A stretch of 64,000 nucleotides of DNA, taken from assembly GCA_029204225.1 (NCBI GenBank), contig CM055096.1, positions 32,561,076 through 32,625,075 of the forward strand. Direction: 5' to 3'. A program made the position numbers and the translations under genes. Under the pieces are notes generated by a model. That model saw only the letters and a list, made by a program, of their open reading frames with translations. It ran no database searches and was not told where the DNA came from. Origin of the DNA: Diphasiastrum complanatum (lineage: Eukaryota; Streptophyta; Lycopodiopsida; Lycopodiales; Lycopodiaceae). This document shows positions 1 through 13,400 of this stretch, in pieces; the stretch's first letter is position 1; each line of letters begins with the position of its first letter.

Positions 1-278
1 ATCACGTGCAAAAGGTTAGTACACCAAGGTGTGACGTAGGAGATGTATGGAGCAACAATATGGGCGATAGGTTTTAGAAAGTCCATACTTAGAAAGTCAA
101 ACATCAATGGCTTTATGGTTTTGGCTATTTTTTATGGTGTTTTCAATCATGGACGGAGTGAAAAGGGTGAATTTTGATGGTCGTGGTGAGAGAGAGATGG
201 AAGGAGAGTCAACTGTATAAAGTTTTGCAGCATAGTCAATCCACGATTCAATGGCAATAGGAGCTGGCATACATGAGT

Positions 279-339
<61 letters not shown>

Positions 340-1206
340 TTTATTAATGTCTTTTGATGTGAAAAGGAATATAAGATGAAATTATAACTCTTTGAGAGAG
401 AGAGGTTAGATTAGATTACTGTTCACCGAGATCAATATGGTCTATGGGACCAAATTCTATCACAATGTTTATTTTTAAAAAAGTCTGTATCACAATACAC
501 CATAAAACTATTCTAAGATCAATTCAACTACTTTAGAAGAGTCTAGCAAATTTTTAGAAATAGCAAAAGCTTTGATAATAGAGCTACAAATTATGCTCAA
601 AATAACATCATCAGATAAACTAAGCAAGGAATCCAATGAAGGTATCTTGAAGTGGTTGTAGGCAGTTGCTGTCAAATAGGTGAGGATGCTCCATTTCCAC
701 GTGACCAATATTTTGTCAAAGCAGACATGTGTGCTCGTCCCAAAAGATTTACGGGATGCAGCATCTTCACCTTTGCAATCTTAGTTCACATGAGTTCATA
801 TATAAACGTGAGGAATGTTTGCATCTATATGTCTGTGTAGGATGTTGGATTGAACCATTCTGTATAAAATTGCATTTTGCACTTTAAGGGTTCCTTCCAT
901 AAACCAATGACAAACTTTTTTTGAAGTTTGCACAAAGGATTTGAAATTTGGAGTGTTCTTGTGCCATTCATTATGCTTGATTTTCCAAAAGGCGAACCAT
1001 TTGAGATTGATTTTGAGAGAGGGATTGATTTAAAACGACTCTTACCAAAAAATATCAAGGTTTTGTGACTATGATGATAAACCGAAGAAGAGCATGCAAT
1101 ATTGATCTTGTAACTTTCATTGTGTAATCTTCTCTAATAAACATCATATTTGGTTTTGTCAAATTGGATTCTCCATTTTGCTAATTCTTGGATGATATAT
1201 ATCTAG
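1..1206. other. CPSF160 intron 3' part, no recognised gene
   Basis: This is AT-rich intron sequence ending in the acceptor before 1207. It holds a (GA)n tract at 281-336. I searched for further CPSF160 exons and found none. Confidence 0.6.
281..336. repeat. (GA)n microsatellite
   Basis: About 28 uninterrupted AG/GA units inside the left-hand CPSF160 intron. Confidence 0.97.
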
Positions 1207-1409
1207 ACGCCGCATTGTACAAGTTTATGCTCGTGGAGTTCGTCTCTTGGATGGAGCAGTTATGACACAAGATCTTCAGATTGAGCACATCTTGTCAGAT
1301 TCAGATTCTGTCAAAAAAGATGCGGCTACTGCCATTGCGTTTGCTACAATTGCAGATCCATTCATTTTGTTGCAAATGACTGACGGAAACATCAAACTTA
1401 TTGTTGGGG
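1207..1409 (+). CDS. CPSF160: CPSF160 exon 1 of window
   Basis: The acceptor TCTAG ends at 1206 and the donor G|GTGAGA follows 1409. The exon encodes RRIVQVYARGVRLLDG and MTQDLQIEH, then FILLQMTDGNIKLIVG, matching the region of the plant protein that reads VQVFARGARILDG. It ends with one base of a codon, which the next exon completes as GAT (Asp). The upstream exon is not in the window. Confidence 0.92.
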
Positions 1410-4400
1410 GTGAGATATTGCTTCAAATCTTTTGATTTAGATTTCAAAGTTCAATAACTTCTGGTTACAAATACAATGTGGATGGAGCTCTTGATGCTAA
1501 CTTGAGGAAATTAGAGATATTGTGTCTAATATAGATCTTCCCAAGTTAGTTTGTGTCTAAATATGATCTTGGCTAAACTAAGTTTCAAATAAGTCAAACT
1601 TCCTGTTATGTATACTTGTTTTTAACTTAAGTTGTCACACTTTGGAGCATTTTCATATTGTTACTATTTGTATTAATATTGGAAATTATCAAAGGTGTTA
1701 AATATGGTCCTATGTTTGGTTAAATACGAAAATTGCTCATTGTGTTTATCTTGTTGAGTTCTATCATGGATCAAGAAGAGGTGGTTTTTTCAAAAGGAGG
1801 ATGCACTTTAAGTATCAATATTGTGGTGGAGCGAATAAAGAAGGAAAGAGTAGTAGAACATTGGCGTTATTCGTAAAGAGAAATCTTCACTAGATACAAA
1901 TGAGATGCTTCTCGTGCTCTCATTCCAATAGGACGTCATTACTATAAAGTAAAGTACATGTTCATAGAGTATTACAAAGATTGAAGTACTGATGATGGAG
2001 CATCACAAAATTTTCTTTTTCCTTCTTTTTATGAGCTTTTCTCCCATGAGAAAGTACTCAGTGATTCAATTTCAAGAAAGAGTTGTAGAAATTGTCAAAA
2101 AAATTTCAAATTTGGCTTTGGAACGACTCATATGACTTTTGTTATCCAAGGTGCATGTGCACTTGCAAAACATTCAAAGTGTTCAAAATTTGCTTGTGTT
2201 AAAACATTCAAAGATTTGGCTAGGAAAGTAGAAAATCCTATTGTTGTACAATATTTTTGCTTATTGGTATGATGATTCAATAGATGCTTGTTTGGATGCC
2301 AAAGTTATTATGTCAAATATCAAGAAAAAAGTTCATCAGACACACAATTTTACAAGGCCCTGAGTGTGCAGTACTCAAGCTTGTTCTTCTTGAATGTACT
2401 TTCTTACTATTTCTTGAAAGTTGTGAAAGTAAACTTTGAATAAAAGTTTTCAAAATTGAGATTAGAACTTGATAAGGTAACATTTTGGTGCTTTTTGAAA
2501 CTTTGATTGTGCTTTTTTGGCGGATTTTGAATTACATGCATACTTGTGCCTTTAGTGATACGAGGCTCTCTAGTTGAGCATGGTGGCTGTCATTCGGGAG
2601 ATGCAATTGTGTAGTTTAGTAGGAAGCCTATCAGCTGAATGAACAAGAAGATGTGGAGCTCTTTAAATTGAGTTCCCAAAAGGAAGAATACTTATCTCCT
2701 AGTGAGAAGTTAGTTCCTCCCCATCTTATTGGAATATCATACCTTGTTTTATTACTTCTATATAAACCCCAATCCTTTGTACTATAGCAAATTATCTTTT
2801 GACTTATTAGAAGGTTTCTAATCGCCATTGTAATTTTTTCAAATTTGAATCTAAATAACTAATTTTGGATGTGCTACCTCCTGCTTAAAATCTTGGCAAT
2901 AGTCCTAGTACTATGGACAAATTTTTCTGTCATGTTTGCACTCTGAGCTCGTTATGTTTTCTATCTTATTCAAGTTTCTTATTGAGTTTTGAAGTAGGTA
3001 CCACAAGATAGACTAGTTTCTTTATGGATCTCTACGCTCCAAGTTATGTAGGTATTTTGGAAGCATAGTTCTTCACCTTTTTGAATGTTAGGAGTTGATT
3101 TTGCACAATAATTTCCCAATTAGGCAACATTTATACGATACAACAATTTCCCGAACTCATTATGTTTGGACTTAGCCAATGATAGCTGGAAGTTGTGAGT
3201 ATTTTACTAACAAACTCTTGAGAATTAACCAATATCCAATACTGGAATGCATGGCTCCACCATTGGGAGTAGATTCCATTTGAGTATTTTTGCATTTCTT
3301 TAGTTCCTTGGTAGATCAACTATTTTTTGAACTAGCCAATAATTGATTGTTCTTCTTAGATATAGCCCCAAGATCTTGGTATATAGATACACAAGTTTAT
3401 GGCAGTCTTTGGATGTTTGTTAATAGATGCGCTAACTTGATTTGATGTTTTGGGATCTCAACATATTTGGACCAGGTAGTCTATTGGGGGCTAAGTATGT
3501 TGTTCATGTTCATTTGATCAACTGAAGATAACAACTTAGTTTTTTGCAATTGTTACGGGTTTGGTGGTTTCAATTACCTTGACATGCATTTGAAATAGTT
3601 GGTCTTTATATTCTTTATTGAGCAAGCATCAATCAAGTGTTAGGTAAGGCAATGGTGTTGTTGACCTTCGATCCACAATTTAAGGATCTTGGCCACCTTT
3701 TAGCACTAATCATTCGTAGAGTGTTGTGCTTCTTTTCATGACATTCCTAATGTGATATCATCCTAAGCTACTCTAATTATGTTTCAATCTAGGGTTCCTT
3801 ATAGATTTTGATCAAAAGGGGAAGGGCCCAGTTTATAATATAGATATTCCTAGTGAAACAACTTGACATGACTATTGTTGTTATAGTACCCTTCCTTGAG
3901 AGCAATCAAAATCTTTGAGCTATGGCTTCTAATAACATATGCGTGATTTCTTGAAGGAGCATCATCTTGCCAATTGTGACAACAATGGCAATCATGGGGT
4001 CCACTTAGTCCAAGGGTGGTGGAGGCTTGATGACTGGTTTACAAACGTTGCTTCCACCCACCAAGCCCTCACCACCCTTAAGTGAGAGAACAACTACAAC
4101 TATCATACCTATGGTAGTTGCAGTTGGCAATATGGTGCCTTGTTGTTGCGTAGATAAAAGCCTGTAGTTGTGTGTCCTTTACGAGATCAGTGACTTAAAG
4201 ATGTTAAGATTCCTATGTCATACCCACTCAGTTGTTGTAGCTTTGTAGACATGGATGTCCTTGGAGTGTTGTTATTAGACCCCCCCTTTGTTTTGGGAAT
4301 ATGCAGTTGATTAATATGTTCCTCTGTTTTCCCACTTGAAGTAAATCATGTTTTCTGGTTTTTTGCTTGGGCATTCTTCTTGTACATGACTGTCATTTTC

Positions 4401-7400
4401 TATGACCATTTTTTCTTGGAATTGTATGCCCAGAAGTTTGTTTCCCTACTTCCAAAGTGGTTGCCTCGTCTTGAATTCTTGCAATTGTGGACATTCCTTG
4501 TAACTGTTTCAAGAATTGTTCAGCAAAGCATGCGAAAGTAAGAGGGATGCCGTGGAGTACTTGTTCTTGTTCTTGTTCTTGTTGTTTTTCCCATGAAGCT
4601 ATGTCCTTGAAAAACATGTGTGAAGTATGTATGAGCTTGTTGACCTAATGTTAATGTATGGTTCAATTGGCAATATCCTTGTAGCCGGTATATCCATCCA
4701 TGATCCAATAACCACTCTTTGATTATTTTCGTGTTTAAGACATTGATGCTTCACAAGATATGGTTCATCCATTTATTGGTGGCATGTATTTGTTGGTCCA
4801 CCATTGCTTGTTCTCTTCACTTATGTTAGTAAATAATGTAGTCACTCTTTATCTCTATCAATTGGTGTTTGTTCTGGTTCCAGTATCACAATACCTTATT
4901 CTTCTTTCATACTAACAAACAATTTGTTAAGGTTTAATAGCCTCATTTTGTCTAGACTAATTGTTGGGCTGTTGACCTTTCTCAATAACATGCCTTGGTT
5001 ATGAGCTTTGTCATTGACAGGTAGCAATGTACTCAATGTCTCCTTCCATCCAAGAACTTTCCTTTTTATCACCTCTTTTTTATTGTTGTCGGATTACACA
5101 CACCTTCTAGTTGGTAATCTTTATGCAAAATCATGTTCTTAGATAGGTCGCTCTTGTTATGAAAATGGGAGAATGTCTCTCAATTTGTCGATTCGGAGTT
5201 GGACAAATTATGATTCCGAATTAAATTGAATCTGCTAATTTGACCAAGATTGTTTTTGTTTCCACTCAACCCAATGACAAATATGTTTTAAAGGGTAGAT
5301 ATTTCCTCCTGTTGGGCCTTTTTGTTTGCAACGCAAAACAATGCAGGAAGACCTTTTCTTCTTGAGTGAGTCGACAGTGCGGCGACAAGAAGCGCCCAGT
5401 CGCTCCTCTTACACTTCTCTCTTGTTCTATATTTCTCTCTTCGTTGTTCTCATACATATATTTTGCCAAGGGAATTAAAAAACAATTTAGCTAATCATTA
5501 CAAGAAAGGTTTACGTTAAAGTACCAGCTAACTACGTGTTAACTCTTGTAACGTTACCGTTACGAGCACGTAACCAGTGCCGAACCCTAGAGAACACAGG
5601 AGGTCAGATACCACAGTCAGGGTCATGTCTAGTGTACACGACCAACAGGGCGAGACAGTGTGAGTAGTGTGCCCCGGCACGGTCCGTAGCCATGGCAGGC
5701 CTAACACAGCCTAGGGACCGTGTCAGTAGGATAGGGCCCCACGTTGGGTCCCGACGTGCAGTTGGCTACAACAGAGCCACGTGGCTGACACTTGCCAGAA
5801 TGCATGCTACCAGGCCTCACACTGGGCTAGGAGGGGCTTGCTCCATATCAAGGAGTAGGCAAGGCTGGGTGGTTCAGTTAGTGTTTGCCCTACTGTGGTG
5901 TTAGGATCTATTACACTGGTATGAGAGCCATCTCCTTCTTTGGGAGCTTAGGAGCAGCAGTCGAAAAAGCTATTAGAAGGTAGCGAAGAATTTCTAGATT
6001 CCCAGAAAAGAATAGAGGAGTGAAGTCGCTGTAGCTCTCTATTGATTCATAATTGCTGGAATTTCTAGTGGTTTGGAGGCAAATTTCCTTGTACAGTTCT
6101 AGAGCTGACAGATCAGCTTGCATCCCTGATTTTCGCATGGTTTTTTTCGGAAATCTGAGCGGAAATTGAAGTGAGAGAAGTGCATGTCCAGCGCTACAGA
6201 TTAGGTGTTCCATCGCTGATTTAGCACTGTAAAATCTTTCTTTGCAATCAGATTTTGAGAGCAAAATAGGAGACAGGGTCAGCGCTGGACGAAGGGGCAG
6301 CAATCCCAGGATTCATCCTTGAATTTGTGCAATTCTTGGAACTTTTTGCACCAGGTTTTGTGCCTACAGACCAGCGAGCCATCTCAATCAGATTTAGTAT
6401 GCAAGTCTGAGCCCAAATCAAGTGAACTGGAGCACTAGAAATTCCGGACAGGATCAGCGAGCAGCTGTCTTCATGTATTTTTTGCTTTTGGATGGATTCG
6501 AGGCTGCAGATCTGAATTTTTCCGGAGCAGCAGGGGTGCTACTCAGATAGTGAGGTCAGCCCATCATTGAATCGGGTTTTTCCGGGATTGCTGTGGAAGA
6601 GCTGAAAGGGCTTTTCTTGATATTTTCCTTGGAAGTACAGTCCTCAGAAGTAGCTAAGTTTTCTTTCCCTCTTTTGTACAGTTATAAATTAGTCTTTTCG
6701 ACTTTAATTTTGAGAGGAAACGTCAGGCACTCCTTTTCTATCTCTGAAAATGACCACCTCTCTTGGACCTGATCAGCATTGATGAATTAGAAACGGAAGC
6801 CCTGAGGTTCAGTAAGGGGAAAGAACCCATGGAAGTTGAAGAACATGAACAATTTGCCGAAGAACTCGACGAATCGGTTACCAAGGAGCAGTTTCTCCAC
6901 TTGGTAACAAAAGTGAATGAACTGAAGTTGGCGTTAGCCAATTTCAATTCCAGTAGTGTGGACGACGCGTTCGCTGAACTCAAAGGCTTGATTTTGAGTT
7001 CCGCGAATGGAAGCCTTCCCTCCACTTCTCAGTTGTCCCCTTCTCCACTTCCAGCAGTTTCGGGTGAGCCTATGCGGTCTCACCCCAATGTCTTTAAAGA
7101 CTTAAAGCCTCCTACTTTTCTTGGGGAAGAGAAGGATAGAAACGCAGACATTCTACACAGCCTCCTCAACAAATGGAAGAACATTTATGCTCTTAAACAG
7201 ACCCCTGACCATTTGCAAGCTATTGAGGCCAGTCTTTCCATAGGGCCATGGCCTATAAGTGGTGGTTAAATCTCCAGGAGACTGGGCAGACTCCCCGATC
7301 ATGGAAAGCTTTTGAAGAGGCCTTCCTAAGAGAATTTCTACCAGAAAATGAACTAGACAGAGCCTGGGATAAAACAGTAATGGATAAATCCCTAGTCCAA

Positions 7401-10400
7401 TATATCTTGCAGTATCGAGAAGCATTCTTAATAATTAAAAATATGGATGTCTATCAGAAAGTCAGGGGATTTGTCTGTGGCCTCAAAGATGAATATAAAG
7501 TAGAGGTCCAGAGAAACTCGCCTACTACCCTAGAGCAAGCTCTCAGATATGCTCAAATCTTTGATGATTCAATGGGTAGGAAGTGGGCGAGACAGCAGCC
7601 CCTTTCTGAGCAGCCTTCTCAGAAAGACTTTCAATTTAAAAAGAAATTTTTATAACGAAAGAAAGAAATGGTCAGGAAAAGGGCGGCCAGACGTCGGGCT
7701 AACCAGGAGGCAGAGCAAGAGCGACAAAAGAATGCACCTGACGAGGGCGAGGAGAGGATCAGTAGGAATGTTCAGAATAGATAAGGTCCAGCCGTATGTG
7801 GCGGACTGTTGCTATGTAGTTTTCGGCAGTTTAGGATGCGGCAAATAACTAGATGGCTGCTTAAAAAAAAGACAGGATATGTAATGTTATCTTGATACAA
7901 CAGTTGAATCAATATATAGTTGTTTTTTGTGCAACGCGAGCCTGGTCATGTGAAATGCAATCTCTGTAATTTTTTTAAATGCAAATGTATTACATGTGTT
8001 TATGAAATGCTGCTTGGGGTGTAGGGGTAATTGTTGTGCTCATGATGTAGGTGCATTTATGTGAAGCTACCATTCACTTCAATCGAAATTAGTTGAAAAT
8101 AAGATTCACACACACACATAGAATTTGACATAAAATTGAAAATACAGCATCACATGTACAGAGCGACATACGCACAATGTGCAGCAAATAAAGTACGCCA
8201 AACACTGTATATAATGTGAAAAATGATCTGAGTACAATGGTAGACCGTCTGCTAGAGACAAACTACAGAAACTAAAACAACAAAGCCACAATCAATGCTC
8301 TGGCTTTGACTCAGACGAATGCTCTGGAGACAACTCGGGGCTTCGAGCTGACTCTCGCAGCCGATATCTGTGCCTGTCTGGAACTGGCATTGGAACTACT
8401 TCCACAGGAGTATCCACAGCGTTGCACACATACTGCATCCCCTCTTCCTCTCTCCGACACAGATCGCAGACAGGGAGCTCGAGGCGGATTGGCTTGAGTA
8501 CATTCACAGGGTGGGTCCACACATTGGTTTGGATCCTATCAGGCTCATGGAGGAGCTAGCTGCATTTCGTTTCGGCATGGGCACGTTCGGCCACCCAGCT
8601 GCTCAGGATCCAGAGAGGAGGCAGCTTCCCATTACCTGGTGGACCATGTTCGGTAGGACCTATCCATCCATACAGCGTCTTGCACTGCGTGTCCTTTCTC
8701 AGGTATGCATCTCATTTCATCCTCCATTGTTGTGTTTCGTTGACGTTCCACCCATGCACATGTGCTGAAGCATTTCATTGCACGTACCACAAGATTGCGC
8801 TGCCTCCGTGTGTGAGCGTTATTGGAGCACATGGGCACTCATTCACAGGAGGAGAAGAAACAGGCTGTCAGTGAGTCAATTGGAGCGGTTGGTGTTTTGT
8901 TGCACCAACGCACGTCTCGCCAGGAGACTTCCGACCATTACGAGCGCATTGCAGGTGATAAGATATTCTCCCATAGCATGTTGGTTGACGGCTGGTACGT
9001 TGGTTTCATTTCCTGATCAAGTTGTCTCTCTGACATGCAAATTTTAAACCTTGCAGATGAACATATCTGATTTGGAGCACCAGGTTGACTTGCCTACGGA
9101 CAGCACACATCCCATGCCTGCAGATGACTTGGGCACACAGTTGATGGCAGAGAGAGAGAGGGAGCTTGCCGAGATGAGAGAGAGAGAGAGCTTGGGCTTG
9201 AGCATAAAGAGCCTCCATTGTACGAGGCAGATGAGACAATGTCAGAGGATGAGCAGGATGAGGATGAGCCCATTCGGGTTGTGTTCGCCAGATCAGAGTG
9301 GGATGAGGCATATGATATAGGTGTTGGGCACACGCCTAGGGCAGGGGTCACAGGTGCATCACGTGGTAGAGGTGGGGCACATGCCACAGGTTATACCGGG
9401 AGACAGGCAAGGCACACAGGGGGGGCCAGTGGCATACCTTCTTATGTTGATATGATGGAAGAGGCTCTTGATAAAGGGCAGAGTGATTTGGGTTTACCTT
9501 CCGCAGCTGCTTGGATGCGTGCGTCACAGAGTCATAGGCATTACTACGACAGCACACCAGAGGAGAGACCAGATGACTTTGATTGTACCGATTGGGAGGC
9601 CATGCAAGGTCCACATGGTGCACAGGATGAGGCACGGGATGATCCAGAGGATGGTGCACATGATGAGTCCCAGAGCCTAGAGCATTTGTATTCGGATGCC
9701 CAGCTGGACGACTTGATTGCCACGTTGGATTCAGAGGCCCAGCAGATGCCGAGTGTCAGGGCGCCTCCATCCTCTCTAGCCAGCATGCCCTACACAGAGT
9801 CTCAGCCAAAGCAGCTACATGAGGTGCTTGCGGTTCCTCAGAGGTTTTATATGCGCCGCATAGCACCTCCAGTGCCACCGATGCCATTGAGGCCTGCAGC
9901 CCCTCCATCACCATCCACTTCTACAGCACCAGATCTCCATGGCAGGGCCACCATCTGTGCCCAGGTTTTCTCTTGCAGTGCCCACCTCCACAGTGGCTCC
10001 TCCAGTGGCAGCACCCACCTCACGTCCTCCTCCTTTGGCAGCACCCAGGATGTACCAGTACCGGCCACCACAGCGCCCCTTTTAGTACATATCGTCGTTG
10101 TACTTGCCTCCTGCAGGGACGGCCCCTCCACAGCTAGTTCCTCCACCAGCAGCAGCCCCATGGGCACACACTCCACGGGCTCATCCTCCTCTATCAGCTG
10201 CACAGGGACACCCCTCTTTGGCTTCTCTATCCCAGCCGGCCTCAGCTTGGGCCTAGCCTAGCCAGCCAGGTGATCTGCATGGGTGTGATGAGGCATTGAC
10301 AACTCCCCTCGTCCGCAAGAGACCAAGAAGGCCCAAGGGTGCACCGAACAAGAAAGGCAGAGCACAGAAACAGCCAGGGAAAAGAGGACGACCTCACAGG

Positions 10401-13400
10401 GCCCTAGCTGCAGGTAGAGGTGCACTATCACATCCAGTTGTAGCAAGTCTAGTCGGTTTGGCTTGCTTGGGGGTTGATGCGGAGACAGATTGGGAGGATG
10501 TGGATGACGAGTCCTCCTCGGATACACAGCCCATGCCAGTTCCAGACAGGCATAGATATCGGTTGCGAGAGTCAGCTCGGCCCTAAGTTGTCTCCGGAGC
10601 ATTCGTCTGAGTCAGAGCCAAAGCATTGATTGTAGCTCTGTTATTTTATTTTTAGCAGTTATATCATGTTCCATGTTTGGCAGCCAGATGGTCGAACACT
10701 GTATTCTAGCAGATGCACTTCACAGAAATACACCCCCCTTGATAGCATTTCATAAACACATATATTCCATTGCAATTTCCCAGGCATGCGTTGCACAAAA
10801 AACACACTGAACATTAATTCAACAGTAGTATCAAAATAACAAACACGTATCCTGCCATATATGGCTGGGGCTGTTCTTTACATTGTATTAAACACTAAAT
10901 GCTGCCGAAAACTACATAACAACAGTCAGCCACATACGGCTGGATCCTATCTATTTTAAACATTCCTACGGATCCTCCACTGACTCCTCACCCTCGTCAC
11001 GTGCATTGTTCTATCGCTCTCGCTCTGCCTCCCGGTTAGCCCGATCTGCCTCTAGTTAGCCCGTCGACGGCGGGCCGCCCTTTCCCTGACCATGATGAGC
11101 TGCCATCGTGTGAAGTTCATTCCGATCTGCTCATCCAAATCCAGATCGACAGCGGGGGCAGGGGCCACAGCGGGGGCGGGGATCTGCAGCTCTGGGTGTG
11201 TAAGGTCCACAAACCAAGAATCTTATTCTAAGCATGCCAGTCACAAGCAACACAAGGGAATCTGATGGTGGACAAACCAACCCAACCAACCTAGATCGAA
11301 CGGATCTATCCCCCAAGCTATGGGTCAATGACAAAGAGGAGTATGGCATCACACCAGCAGCATCCTGCCACCGGTCGTGCTATCAAGCATACACTAGTGA
11401 GAGCCCAATAGGTATACTTATACCCTCCAAGGCCCATGCACCACTAGTAGTGCACTGTGACACCTCACTGGACACCTCTGCAGCCTATCTGGGCCACGTC
11501 ATCCAGTTCCCCAATGACTCACTGATAGACCCATACAAATCCACCATCAAGTGTTTAGGCCTACAACCATTAATTATGACCATGTCAAGGCCAGTATATG
11601 AATAAAAAGGGCCCTTAGGCCTGCTTATGCATAATAACAATAAAAGAATGGACGCGGCGAATGTAATGAGCCAAGTCCATAACTCTCCCCTGCAGAAAAA
11701 TGGAAATACTGATGGAGAGGACATAAGTCGTCACAACAGATATCCCAAAAGCATCATAACTGTGTAGAGCTAAGTACTAAGCAAATACGACAATAAAGAA
11801 TAGTCATAGCTAGCCGAATCATGAAGCAGAGGGAACATCTACAATGACATCTGTAGTAGAGGAGAGAACTAAAGCAATGAGGGCTCAAGCCTAATCTGCC
11901 AATAATGGTGTATGATAAAACACATCAATAGGCTCCCAAGTGGCCTCCTCAAGAGGACGACCATCCCACTCTCTGCCGGTAGCATCGACTATGGTGAAGG
12001 CGAACCTGGTGAATAGCAGCTGGTAAGAAAGGGAACAACTCAGGATCAACATCATGGCACCGAAGGGAACATCTCGGCCGCGTCATCAGAAACCAAGCAA
12101 TATAGAACAGCTAGGAATGCCAAGCAACCAGAAGAAGATCAAGCAGCAACTAGGAATGCCAAGGTATCCGTAATGCCCAAGCTAGTAGAGGATCAGCCCA
12201 AAAGATAGGGACATCATACCAAGGTATCCAAAAAGCCCGAGAAGGTAGAACTGCATTAGCAACGGGAAGCCAATAAGGAAACTGAAAAAGAGATGGACAC
12301 TCATCGCGAATAGCCGCATCATACACGTAACCATCAACCATATGTGCAAGGTGCCCCAAGAAAAGATAGCAACATCGGAATACCAGCACCAAAGAGTAGG
12401 AACATAAGCAGGATAACAGGCACGCTGTAACAGCATGGAAAAGCAGGCGATATGCTAGGAAACATGGAGCATAAAGAGATCATCCTAATAAAGGATAGCT
12501 AAAATGGAGAAATATGCACCAGCATGGTCAAAAGCCCAAGGTATCCATAAGGCCCATGAATGAGAAGTAGCAATGGCACACGGTACCCTCAAGGCCCATA
12601 TCACAAGAAGAACAGCATGCCAAAGCTCCAGAAGGTCCAGGAAATCAATGCATCATCTAAAAAGACATGATGCACGAAAACAGTAGCAACAAATCTAGAA
12701 ATAGTAGAGGCCCCAACTGAAAAACTGTAGCCGAAAAACTCATCCAGAAAGACCTCATATAGACATACCAATCCATCATAGGATACACCAAAAACGGATG
12801 GAGAATCGGATGACCCATCGGAACTGGCTGCAAGTGTAATCCCAAAGTACACACCAGGCGCACAAGTGAGGAATAGAAGAAATGCACTGGAACGAGGAAC
12901 AGGATCTGCAACATCAGTAGCAAGCATCGGAGCAATATCCACGTGTATCTGGGAATGAGTATCAAAGCACATATGAGCAACATTGAAGTATATGGCAGCA
13001 ACATCCCCAAAAACTATCCAAGAGAGGAGAAGGAACTCTCTCAAGGTACCCTGTTGGTCTCGGAACACCAAAACAAAGTGGCAACTCAGCATCGGAGACC
13101 AAGCGATATGGAGCAACCCGAAATGACGGGGAACCTGAAGATCACCCGGACAAACAATAGCTCCAAATGAAAACCAAGCTATATGTAATAACCAGGAATG
13201 CCATAGCCATAGCATCGGCATGGACTGCATGAAATCTATATGTAGAAACACAAGGAGACTGAAGGATCCTAGTATACTCATCTAGAAAGATCCTTCATAT
13301 AAATACCCTAGATAAGTAATAGTGACCATCTGGCAAATATCCTCGGATGGAAAATGTGTAATGGTAAGGGCGAAAGGGTCATGAATCATGTCAGGAACCG

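Larger units (their letters stand above)
7660..11210 (+). mobile_element. Rearranged hAT transposon with inverted duplication
   Basis: The unit consists of a left arm (7669 to about 8400), hAT transposase C-terminal coding (about 8430-10585, +) and a right arm (about 10545-11095) that is a colinear reverse-complement copy of the left. The right arm holds the tail-to-tail ends of two genes: the transposase on plus and an Arg/Glu-rich second ORF on minus. The left arm repeats both ends in inverted orientation. The N-terminal part of the transposase (zinc finger, DDE core) is missing, so the copy is dead. Its termini and 8-bp target duplication could not be placed. Confidence 0.65.

Noticed and set aside
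1780-2300. Possible decayed transposase on plus strand
   Set aside because: Many stops and no conserved motif that I could name.
9218-10261. 347-codon ORF as an independent host Pro/Ser-rich gene
   Set aside because: It follows the hAT dimerisation domain, and the reading ends inside the inverted repeat whose other arm repeats the same C-terminus; it is treated as transposon coding.
11234-11605. 123-codon plus-strand ORF
   Set aside because: Its end lies in the LTR fragment and no motif is recognisable; probably chance.
12601-13281. 226-codon hydrophobic ORF (minus), resembling a multi-pass membrane protein
   Set aside because: It lies in the internal retrotransposon repeat; the second copy at 46.5-47.6 kb does not preserve the frame, and there is no family motif.
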